This document shows positions 29,201 through 30,711 of a stretch of 30,711 bases of DNA, in pieces. The position numbers and the translations under genes are program-made. Position 1 is the first letter of the stretch; every line of letters begins with the position of its first letter. The stretch is from Mnemiopsis leidyi (taxonomy: Eukaryota > Ctenophora > Tentaculata > Lobata > Bolinopsidae): NCBI GenBank assembly GCA_000226015.1, contig JH152688.1:67170-97880 (forward strand), written 5' to 3'. A model generated the notes under the pieces. It was not told the origin of the DNA. It searched no databases and was given only the letters and a program-made list of their open reading frames with translations.

Positions 29201-29211
29201 TTTTAATATGA
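2127..29211 (+). CDS. Long host gene: proline-rich, coiled-coil, acidic scaffold-like protein (17 exons, about 1067 aa)
   Basis: Seen: 17 plus-strand open segments, each bounded by AG and GT, whose phases agree at every junction and which add up to 3204 nt ending in TGA at 29209-29211. Order in the product: Arg/Lys/Glu-rich start (1-44), Pro-rich region with seven consecutive prolines (45-212), Glu/Lys helix (213-236), coiled coil (about 268-428), Pro/Asp region with an ETTLDDPA-type repeat, ten lysines then Pro-Glu repeats (429-823), basic linker (824-883), Ser/Asp/Glu acidic block (884-1016) and an amphipathic tail (1017-1067). No enzymatic motif, signal peptide or obvious membrane segment was found. 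I do not recognise the family; such a composition suits a cytoskeletal or nuclear scaffold, which is inference only. Other genes sit in its two largest introns. The 22333-29211 part is firm; exons 1-4 could be a separate gene, and further exons may exist. Confidence 0.68.
2541..2591. repeat. 13-bp tandem repeat, about 4 copies
   Basis: TGTGTAGTAACTA repeated with almost no change, in host intron 1. Confidence 0.9.
2600..3480. other. Host intron 1 interior without recognisable genes
   Basis: Open frames at 2681-2974 and 3284-3469 have no recognisable domain, no good splice context and no compositional bias towards coding. A CACGTGAC lies at 2764. Nothing else is seen. Confidence 0.5.
3491..3523. 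repeat. CA/GACA microsatellite
   Basis: Interrupted CACACA/GACACA simple repeat. Confidence 0.85.
3600..3780 (+). promoter_or_regulatory. CCAAT-box and CACGTG cluster 1
   Basis: Four CCAAT motifs in about 140 bp (near 3624, 3664, 3729 and 3759), together with the palindrome GTCACGTGAC at 3605-3614 and GCACGTGATC near 3689. The density suggests a promoter or enhancer bound by NF-Y and CACGTG-type bHLH factors, possibly an alternative promoter upstream of host exon 2. Function is inferred. Confidence 0.45.
3878..3950. repeat. 31-bp tandem repeat, about 2 copies
   Basis: TGACTTGCTATATAATGAG, then TTGGTATATAG, repeated twice with near identity. Confidence 0.85.
4133..4166. repeat. Inverted repeat with 15-bp arms
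   Basis: AACGTTGCTATGGTA and TACCATAGCTACGTT flank a 4-nt loop, with a single mismatch. It could form a stable hairpin or be a remnant of a small palindromic element. Confidence 0.7.
4560..4859 (+). CDS. Host gene exon 2 (residues 45-144, proline-rich)
   Basis: The acceptor ACTTTTCAG is strong and the phase fits exon 1. It encodes repeated SPEP/SPEA motifs and seven consecutive prolines flanked by Glu and Thr-Arg, a possible ligand for SH3, EVH1 or profilin-type domains (inference). The donor is unclear: ACG|GTTCGT at 4860 gives the phase needed by exon 3, and A|GTAGAC at 4815 would also fit. The frame stays open past both sites to a TGA at 5006-5008 (see findings). Confidence 0.65.
5075..5279 (+). 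CDS. Host gene exon 3 (residues 145-212, Lys/Pro-rich)
   Basis: Acceptor TTTCTGGTAG, donor CC|GTGAGT. The reading frame gives KSPTPKSPEP, a run of Lys-Lys/Pro pairs, then two polyproline runs. SPEP motifs link it in style to exon 2. It is phase 1 in and phase 2 out, which fits the next exon recognised, 7.7 kb downstream. Confidence 0.65.
5370..5455. repeat. 37-bp tandem repeat, 2 copies
   Basis: TGTTTACCGTTATGCYTATA, then TTACTGTTAAATTA, occurs twice back to back. Confidence 0.85.
5456..6180 (+). other. Intronic stretch with a duplicated hairpin segment and a short open frame
   Basis: An open frame to TAA at 6178-6180 contains GKVALRSA twice, because a segment of about 35 bp with the hairpin GGCACTTAGAAGTGCC is duplicated (6018-6033 and 6069-6084). 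A C/T-rich tract lies just upstream and an AATAAA at 6601. It might be an alternative terminal exon, but no acceptor is convincing. No other gene is seen here. Confidence 0.3.
6190..6375 (-). promoter_or_regulatory. CCAAT-box, CACGTG and CRE cluster 2 (reverse orientation)
   Basis: Five ATTGG motifs (CCAAT on the minus strand; about 6189, 6233, 6272, 6313 and 6354), one CCACGTGAC near 6329 and a perfect CRE palindrome TGACGTCA at 6359-6366. It looks like the mirror of the cluster at 3600-3780. Bidirectional promoter or enhancer activity is inferred, not shown. Confidence 0.45.
6380..6955. other. Intronic stretch, no gene seen
   Basis: A/T-rich; the palindrome GTCACGTGAC is at 6747-6756 and ACACGTGATA near 6660. 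No exon-like segment was recognised. Confidence 0.5.
6985..7155. repeat. 38-bp minisatellite, about 4.5 copies
   Basis: Unit CCACACGTTTCACATTATTT, then TACTATTATACTACTATA, almost perfect; it creates an open frame of no significance. Confidence 0.95.
7156..9040. other. Intronic stretch with short repeats, no gene seen
   Basis: Contains a 17-bp repeat (TCCAACGTTAGTTTAGT) in three copies at 7635-7686 and a short ACATTTCCAAC repeat at 8645-8677. Several open frames of 60-90 codons on both strands show no domain and overlap each other; none could be supported as a gene. Confidence 0.45.
9030..9178. repeat. Imperfect repeat of about 60 bp, 2.5 copies
   Basis: The block AACTTCAGTGCGATGTCGTT, then CATCTCAACTTCAAG and CACTTTCTGCTT, recurs with indels. 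Confidence 0.8.
9180..9960. other. Upstream region of the ABHD14-like gene
   Basis: No gene recognised. GTCACGTGAT lies at 9633-9642, 330 bp before the ABHD14-like start. An acceptor-like TTAATTTCAG is at 9900-9909. No clear TATA box. Confidence 0.4.
9965..10582 (+). CDS. ABHD14-like alpha/beta hydrolase, intronless, nested in a host intron
   Basis: A 205-residue protein without visible introns. Seen: LVLLHGRKSSRELW near 45-58 (oxyanion/HG motif followed by SSxxW, as in ABHD14), a nucleophile region VSVSFSSNF with Ser109/111/113 in the SxSxS arrangement of ABHD14B (central Ser111 the likely nucleophile), and LLIYGELD with Asp152 as the acid. Known: ABHD14B is about 210 residues, soluble, and reported to act as a lysine deacetylase; ABHD14A is a membrane-anchored relative. 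Here the usual GxGH carrying the catalytic His reads GVGK at 179-182, with His185 three residues on, so activity is in doubt. The first ATG was taken; Met15 is the alternative. A TTAATTTCAG at 9900-9909 may end a 5' UTR intron. AATAAA lies at 10633 and 10718. No signal or anchor is seen, suggesting a cytosolic protein. Confidence 0.82.
   Translation: MALPNSLDLPQHHTMNKIQDLELNICGMKISVYDAQPLSPPVHTLVLLHGRKSSRELWLETMREMQGVGHRTVAVNIPSGGSAKLRDKGTFMNALLAALFVTCKPVIVSVSFSSNFVLPLLESDSLRGWVGVSPTTPPLLSVPTLLIYGELDVKARPLCEKILRSKPGNECVTCVMVRGVGKVDHDPVLEHGMWTKELKRFLMDL
10633..10723 (+). terminator. Polyadenylation signals of the ABHD14-like gene
   Basis: Canonical AATAAA hexamers at 10633-10638 and 10718-10723, 51 and 136 nt after the stop codon. 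They would also be a hazard for the surrounding host transcript, which runs in the same direction. Confidence 0.6.
11059..11519 (-). mobile_element. tRNA-derived SINE-like element, copy 2
   Basis: On the minus strand a different tRNA-like head starts near 11508: GGCCAAGTAGCGCAGTTGG with a perfect A box (TAGCGCAGTTGG), a D-arm and a B-box-like GAGTTCAAATC. Its end GCTACTTGGTC pairs with the start, so the acceptor stem is recognisable. The body runs through a perfect 10-bp inverted repeat (ATATGGGTGC at 11261-11270 and its complement at 11276-11285). The last 85 bp (11146-11062) match copy 1 with only 4 differences. The outer limits are approximate. Confidence 0.6.
11520..12540. other. Intronic stretch, no gene seen
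   Basis: Short open frames at 11648-11836 and 12190-12417 lack any recognisable feature. The rest is A/T-rich without visible structure. Confidence 0.45.
12541..12792. repeat. 22-bp minisatellite rich in AATAAA, about 11 copies
   Basis: Degenerate unit TATAGCGTATTTTGAATAAA plus TG. Six of the units carry an exact AATAAA on the plus strand. It ends 235 bp before host exon 4. Confidence 0.92.
13028..13098 (+). CDS. Host gene exon 4 (residues 213-236, Glu/Lys helix)
   Basis: Acceptor TGTATTTCAG, donor CCAG|GTTTGT. It encodes five glutamates followed by NILELLRKRKEKLLNNKP, a charged amphipathic helix. The phase is 2 in and 1 out, matching exon 3 upstream and exon 5 downstream. It is short and isolated between a 7.7-kb and a 9.2-kb intron, so it is the least secure exon by context. 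Confidence 0.55.
13110..14400. other. Start of the large host intron, no gene seen
   Basis: A/T-rich with short imperfect repeats (CACATAATGATTTGATTTACC type at 13310-13440; ACTACAATACTACAATAGT at 14030-14060). No coding signal was recognised. Confidence 0.5.
14430..14905. repeat. 23-bp minisatellite, about 20 copies
   Basis: Unit GGTTACCAGGTTGTTGTTCA plus CAC. A variant block GTTATTCATATGGTTACCAG recurs 92 bp apart (14521 and 14613), exactly four units, so the array has higher-order structure. All three plus frames are open because the unit lacks stops; these are not genes. Confidence 0.97.
14906..15036. repeat. 65-bp duplication attached to the 23-bp array
   Basis: A segment with GACAAGATCACATGACCCGG and AACACGTGATCCCAGG occurs twice, 65 bp apart, and ends in units of the neighbouring 23-bp array. 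Confidence 0.9.
15180..15525. repeat. TTAGCAAGCATA / CTAGCTAGCAAA degenerate array
   Basis: TTTAGCAAGCATAGTAAGCA, then ACATATAGCAAGCATATAGC, occurs twice near 15231 and 15289; shorter CTAGCTAGCAAAT copies follow. Confidence 0.85.
15530..16327. other. Upstream flank of protease 1
   Basis: A/T-rich. Minus-strand open frames at 15898-16340 overlap each other and show no domain. Distal regulatory sequence for protease 1 may lie here but cannot be read. Confidence 0.4.
16328..16411 (+). promoter_or_regulatory. Core promoter of protease 1: CACCTG E-box plus TATA-like box
   Basis: ACCGGACCACCTGCC (E-box CACCTG at 16338-16343) is followed 22 bp later by TACTTAAAC at 16360, about 50 bp before the ATG. 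The same pair with near-identical spacing precedes protease 2. This implies a short 5' UTR of roughly 20-30 nt (inference). Confidence 0.6.
16412..17581 (+). CDS. Papain-family (C1A, cathepsin L-like) cysteine protease 1, two exons
   Basis: Exons 16412-16593 and 16759-17581 (donor AG|GTAAGG, acceptor TTTGCTCAG, phase 2) give 334 residues, the usual length of preprocathepsin L. Seen: signal peptide (KIFIVLAVAIAAVSA), propeptide with a degenerate ERFNIN helix and a GITLFAD segment matching GxTxFxD, acidic linker near 107-114, mature domain from about 115. Catalytic Gln135, Cys141 (NACWAF), His276 (NHAVTTVGY) and Asn292 (RNSYGTGWG) are present. Five cysteines: the nucleophile plus Cys172, 213, 269 and 314, which fit the second and third papain disulphides; the first is missing. 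A charged GQEKEE tail ends the protein. Known: C1A enzymes are secreted or lysosomal endopeptidases activated by propeptide removal. A near-copy lies 1.2 kb downstream on the same strand; both are nested in a host intron. A digestive role is inference. Confidence 0.93.
17713..17718 (+). terminator. Polyadenylation signal of protease 1
   Basis: AATAAA about 130 nt after the TAG stop, in A/T-rich sequence. Confidence 0.6.
17857..17905 (+). pseudogene. Probable relic of a third protease copy
   Basis: A short stretch reading GTTGATGATTTGACCCAGG, then AAATCAGCCCCAAGTT, matches the acidic-linker to mature-start segment of both proteases (around 16900-16935 and 19310-19345): GATGAT, CAGGAAATCA and CCCCAAGTT are shared in order and at the same spacing. 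The homology is lost on both sides. It lies between the two intact genes, so a decayed third copy or a partial duplication is likelier than chance. Confidence 0.4.
17940..18727. other. Spacer between the protease genes
   Basis: Apart from the relic upstream of it, nothing protease-like was seen. No similarity to the upstream flank of protease 1 was noticed until the last 60-90 bp. Confidence 0.45.
18728..18817 (+). promoter_or_regulatory. Core promoter of protease 2: CACCTG E-box plus TATA-like box
   Basis: ACCGTACCACCTGCC (E-box at 18738-18743) is followed 23 bp later by TATTTAAA at 18761-18768, 50 bp before the ATG. ATCAGACTATTTAAAC matches the CCAGACTACTTAAAC of protease 1. Most other flanking sequence has diverged, so this module appears conserved. 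Confidence 0.62.
18818..19988 (+). CDS. Papain-family (C1A, cathepsin L-like) cysteine protease 2, two exons
   Basis: Exons 18818-18999 and 19172-19988 (donor AA|GTGAGT, acceptor CATATCTCAG, phase 2) give 332 residues. Architecture and intron position are identical to protease 1. Signal peptide KMFVVLFVAIAAVSA; propeptide GITLFAD; catalytic Gln134, Cys140, His274 and Asn290 are present. Cys171-212 and Cys268-312 are the expected surviving disulphides; the Cys22/Cys63 pair of papain is again missing (Thr137 and Ala178). The residue after the catalytic-site Gln is Gln rather than Gly (NQQNTNACWAF). Differences from copy 1 cluster in the acidic linker and in the 197-235 and 258-272 loops, which border the substrate cleft in papain folds, so altered specificity is possible (inference). 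It ends with the same GQEKEE tail. Confidence 0.93.
20077..20082 (+). terminator. Polyadenylation signal of protease 2
   Basis: AATAAA about 90 nt after the TAG stop, followed by T/G-rich sequence (ATGTTGTATGATTTTG), a plausible downstream element. Confidence 0.65.
20370..20375 (-). terminator. Polyadenylation signal of the minus-strand secreted-protein gene
   Basis: TTTATT on the plus strand reads AATAAA on the minus strand, about 180 nt after the stop at 20556. Confidence 0.4.
20556..21192 (-). CDS. Small secreted protein of unknown family, two exons, antisense to the host gene
   Basis: On the minus strand, exon 21192-21129 encodes a clear signal peptide (MTSIWGLLLILLGVIVDALNP) with donor CCAG|GTAAAA. 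Exon 21007-20556 follows after an ATTTATCAG acceptor, and the phases agree (a Gly/Asp-type codon is split as G|AT). The product has 171 residues. The mature part is rich in short beta-like segments, has four Cys (two in PCMDHC, one in IFCGW, one in EMCSES) and a Trp-containing FCGWVEVLDLEL stretch. I do not recognise the family. A TATATTTA box lies at about 21219-21226 and an AATAAA on this strand at 20375-20370. A CGTAAGATC near the end could be a donor, so the last four residues might be intronic. It lies head-away from protease 2 in the same host intron. Confidence 0.7.
21230..22325. other. End of the large host intron, no gene seen
   Basis: Contains GTCACGTGAT at 21570-21579 and CCACGTGACAG at about 22137. 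AGTTAGTTA-type simple sequence occurs at 21760-21890. No coding signal was recognised. Confidence 0.45.
22333..22424 (+). CDS. Host gene exon 5 (residues 237-267)
   Basis: Acceptor ACAATTTCAG, donor GTT|GTAAGC. It encodes a Pro/Asp-rich segment ending in DDLERQTLDSLEGLTSV. Phase 1 in completes a Val codon with the G left by exon 4; it ends in phase 0, as exon 6 requires. Confidence 0.7.
22850..23008 (+). CDS. Host gene exon 6 (residues 268-320, coiled coil)
   Basis: Acceptor TAATTTCTCAG, donor AAG|GTAAGG; exactly 53 codons in phase 0. The Arg/Gln/Glu/Ala-rich stretch with few prolines or glycines is predicted to be a long helix and starts the central coiled coil. Confidence 0.8.
23645..23765 (+). 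CDS. Host gene exon 7 (residues 321-360, coiled coil)
   Basis: Acceptor CATTACCTTAG, donor TCAG|GTATTG. It continues the charged helix begun in exon 6 and ends with a hydrophobic patch (EGLFGDLFNKIKS). Phase 0 in, 1 out. Confidence 0.8.
23927..24039 (+). CDS. Host gene exon 8 (residues 361-398)
   Basis: Acceptor CTTCATTTTAG, donor AAG|GTGGTT. It encodes a short Gly/Ser turn, then a helix with Trp and acidic residues (AFMELWKGLAHDVDDLYDK). Phase 1 in, 0 out. The flanking intronic bases happen to stay open in the same frame. Confidence 0.8.
24185..24274 (+). CDS. Host gene exon 9 (residues 399-428, coiled coil)
   Basis: Acceptor TATCATCAG, donor AAG|GTAAAA; 30 codons in phase 0. Hydrophobic residues at heptad spacing (LSETVKNLQEQVKQQNKII) make this the clearest coiled-coil segment in the protein. 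Confidence 0.82.
24300..24405. repeat. 14-bp minisatellite, about 7 copies
   Basis: Unit GTGTAATAGACCGT with small changes, in the host intron before exon 10. Confidence 0.92.
24483..25416 (+). CDS. Host gene exon 10 (largest exon, residues 429-739)
   Basis: Acceptor GATTTTTCAG, donor ATGG|GTAACT. It encodes an acidic/proline-rich region with a conserved-looking block around SLPKFDEFDRLGSLLPPEDG, then three copies of a PxETTxDDPA-type repeat, ten consecutive lysines, Pro-Glu/Pro-Val repeats, and an Arg/Ser/Pro tail (RPRSPSPTPSFRRRRAS) resembling a basophilic kinase target. Phase 0 in, 1 out. A 9-bp minisatellite starts right after the donor. Confidence 0.85.
25417..25516. repeat. 9-bp minisatellite starting at a splice donor
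   Basis: Unit GTAACTATA repeated about ten times, beginning exactly at the donor of host exon 10. It stays in frame with the exon and would encode (Asn-Tyr-Ser)n. Confidence 0.95.
25730..25981 (+). CDS. Host gene exon 11 (residues 740-823)
   Basis: Acceptor CAACTTCCTTAG, donor TCAG|GTTTGT. It carries a fourth KETTLDDPAT copy, matching the motif in exon 10, which is good evidence that the two exons are joined. After it come prolines and a basic KKRRWKPSMPIFNKK patch. Phase 1 in and out. Confidence 0.82.
26147..26325 (+). CDS. Host gene exon 12 (residues 824-883)
   Basis: Acceptor AATTTTTCAG, donor AAG|GTAGGC. It goes from acidic/proline (STSEDEPTPSERAAPAEE) to a basic Arg/Lys/Pro segment with RYKRAKSLPRF and KRAMSNPKLKK, both of basophilic-kinase or 14-3-3 site style (inference). 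Phase 1 in, 0 out. Confidence 0.8.
26355..26452. repeat. 25-bp minisatellite, about 4 copies
   Basis: Unit GTACCAAGATAGAGCTCCTA plus CTAGT, in the host intron after exon 12. Confidence 0.92.
26661..26744 (+). CDS. Host gene exon 13 (residues 884-911)
   Basis: Acceptor CCAAATTTCAG, donor CTG|GTGAGT; 28 codons in phase 0. It has alternating Ser and Asp (SDDSDSDSD), a casein-kinase-2-like composition, then a short helix. Confidence 0.78.
27007..27133 (+). CDS. Host gene exon 14 (residues 912-953)
   Basis: Acceptor CATATTTCAG, donor AAGG|GTGAGT. Ser/Lys/Arg-rich, ending in KMPGSMGWLDSNK. Phase 0 in, 1 out. Confidence 0.75.
27292..27430 (+). CDS. Host gene exon 15 (residues 954-999, acidic)
   Basis: Acceptor TTATCTACCAG, donor GAGAG|GTAATT. 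Almost entirely Ser, Asp, Glu and Gly, including eight consecutive glutamates; a polyacidic tract as found in histone- or cation-binding proteins, though function is not determinable. Phase 1 in, 2 out. Confidence 0.78.
27727..27776 (+). CDS. Host gene exon 16 (residues 1000-1016)
   Basis: The acceptor is TTTATAG at 27726; an in-frame alternative CAG three bases later would drop one Ser. Donor ATAG|GTAAAG. It continues the acidic Ser/Glu/Asn segment. Phase 2 in, 1 out. Confidence 0.68.
27777..28940. other. Last host intron, interior
   Basis: A cluster of CACGTGT / ACACGTG motifs at about 27805-27870 opens the intron. The rest has no recognised exon or element. Confidence 0.5.
28946..29034. 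repeat. 18-bp minisatellite with CACGTGAC, 5 copies
   Basis: Unit AATCACGTGACCCCCACA, five copies, ending 22 bp before the acceptor of the terminal host exon. The period is a multiple of three and its open frame runs into that exon. Confidence 0.96.
29057..29211 (+). CDS. Host gene exon 17 (terminal exon, residues 1017-1067)
   Basis: Acceptor CTACCACTTCCAG; TGA stop at 29209-29211. It encodes a helical SVIQEIDQLNSRNSMLSSIL segment and a short Gly/Pro tail. The intronic sequence upstream is open in the same frame through an 18-bp repeat array. An ATTAAA at 29231 is only about 20 nt after the stop, so the 3' UTR end is unclear. Confidence 0.8.
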
Positions 29212-30300
29212 GGGGTCATGATCATGGAAGATTAAAGACAATCGTGTTATGGGGTAATCTGATGTGGAGGGCAAATATTTCACGATGTTTAGTTTCGCCG
29301 GGTTTTTATTGTGGTCATATGGAAAATTTCTGGATCAGGGCCATTTTAGGGTTTTTTATAATGGATTTTATGTGACGTCATCACACTTAAACTAACCATC
29401 GCTTAAAATTTAGAATGAGATTATACAAATATACTTTTAAGCAATTCATGAATGATATACATTGGGAAATGGGAACAATCCTGCCCAAAAATTATATTTT
29501 CGAAATATTTTTATACAACTAACAATTATATAAACTGATATCTTGTGTTATTTGCAAGTGTTTTGGAGCTATGTTTTGATTATTGATTTTGTTTGAACTT
29601 TTTTCGGTTACCTGAAGCAATAATGAAACATCCAAGAACTCGAATTAAGTGGCGAGGAAAAAATTAAAAGTTATCGGAATTGAAGTTACTGTTTTGATTA
29701 CCCAGATCAAGCGTTTCGTTTGCCTTGCCAGTTTATTCCTCAACTATGTTTAGGATTTAAATTCTTTGTTATGAATTACGAGCGATTTGAATATACAGCA
29801 TGCACAATATATTGATAAGAGATCATGTGTTATGCGAATTGATTAGGCCTCAATGGAATGCTTTGTCTTGAAAATGGTATTTTTCTGTTATTTATTTTCA
29901 TTTTAGCGATTTAGTATCATTTGATATGCTAGGAGATTGCGATCAATTGGGAATTTTCTTCAAAATTATGATTTTTTATTATCCGATCATTTATCAAAAC
30001 TATTTTTCAAAAATATTTGGTGTTAACCTAGTAAAAATAAGATAATAGAATGATGATAGAGTAGCGAAATTAGATAATTGAGTTTGACGGATCGTTTTTA
30101 AGCGTAAAATACAATTGTAATGTATTACAAATATATATGACAGATTTTATTTACAGAGAACGAAAAACCTCTTAATTATTGTCAATAACAAAACAATCCA
30201 ATCAAAAAATTAAACCCCCTGATAATTCTATGTTATATTCTGAGTTAAAAATACAAGAATATAGAAATAGAGATAAAAGGGCCATATAGTTTGGTGAGTG
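29212..30300. other. 3' UTR and downstream flank of the host gene
   Basis: A/T-rich without open frames of note. ATTAAA at 29231-29236 is the nearest possible polyadenylation signal. No promoter or new gene start was recognised. Confidence 0.45.
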
Positions 30301-30711
30301 GGGGAATTGGCGCCTATGGATCCACTTGATGGAACAAATGGATGTTCCAATGGCGCCAATGGCGATGAGGTCAGTAGTGCCAATGGTGGTCCCCATCGCC
30401 ATTGGCGCCAATGGATGTGTACCATTGGCGACAATGGCTATCGCCATTGGCGACCATTGGATCATTTATAACGGATCCATTGGAACCACTCGATGGCGAT
30501 ACCTTTTTCACGATCACCACTCAGAGTGAATGGATCATTTGGAATTACAATGGCGACAATGGTACCAATGGTGTCAATGGTACCAATGGCGACAATGGTA
30601 CCGACAATGGCGACAATGGTACCAACAATGGCGACATTGGCGCCAATGGCGTTAATGGCGCCATACAAGCCAATTTCGCCATTGGCGCCAATGTCGCAAT
30701 CAGACAAAGAT
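30300..30711. repeat. ATTGGCGCCAAT-rich satellite
   Basis: Short interspersed units AATGGCGCC, AATGGCGAC and AATGGTACC repeat irregularly to the window edge. The perfect 16-bp palindrome CCATTGGCGCCAATGG is at 30399-30414 and a 15-bp version at 30679. Open frames here on both strands are by-products. Confidence 0.9.

Noticed and set aside
30202-30707. Open frames on both strands in the terminal satellite
   Set aside because: They follow from the stop-free AATGGCGCC-type repeat; the products are low-complexity Ile/Ala/Gly/Met strings.

Overview
This is animal nuclear DNA. Genes are split into short exons with GT..AG introns. AATAAA signals follow the compact genes, and the non-coding space is full of microsatellites, minisatellites, tRNA-derived SINE-like elements and a LINE fragment. 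The phylum cannot be fixed by eye; a marine invertebrate is likely. Heavy use of nested intronic genes would fit ctenophores, where I recall this being reported as common, but that is a weak hint.

The window is dominated by one plus-strand gene that I could join, exon by exon with matching phases, from about 2127 to a TGA at 29211. It has 17 exons, 3204 coding bases and about 1067 residues. The product is an unrecognised low-complexity scaffold-like protein: basic N-terminus, proline-rich segments, a central coiled coil, a polylysine / Pro-Glu segment, an acidic Ser/Asp/Glu segment and a short helical C-terminus. The second half (22333-29211) is well supported. The link to the first exons crosses two large introns and is less certain.

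Two large introns hold other genes. The 5280-13027 intron contains an intronless ABHD14-like alpha/beta hydrolase (9965-10582). The 13099-22332 intron contains two tandem two-exon papain-family cysteine protease genes (16412-17581 and 18818-19988), a probable relic of a third copy between them, and a two-exon minus-strand gene for a small secreted protein of unknown family (20556-21192). The two proteases share a promoter module and long identical blocks, so they are recent duplicates or are being homogenised. They look like secreted or lysosomal digestive-type enzymes. No functional link between host and nested genes can be read from the sequence.

Layout: 1-2100 CA repeat, a GTAGTTATCATTA-type array carrying a SINE-like element, and a minus-strand LINE tail. 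2127-5279 first three host exons. 5280-13027 intron with minisatellites, CCAAT/E-box clusters, the hydrolase and a second SINE-like element. 13028-13098 exon 4. 13099-22332 intron with a 23-bp minisatellite array, the proteases and the minus-strand gene. 22333-29211 exons 5-17, several introns carrying their own minisatellite. 29212-30711 is 3' flank ending in an ATTGGCGCCAAT-rich satellite. CACGTG palindromes are conspicuously frequent throughout.
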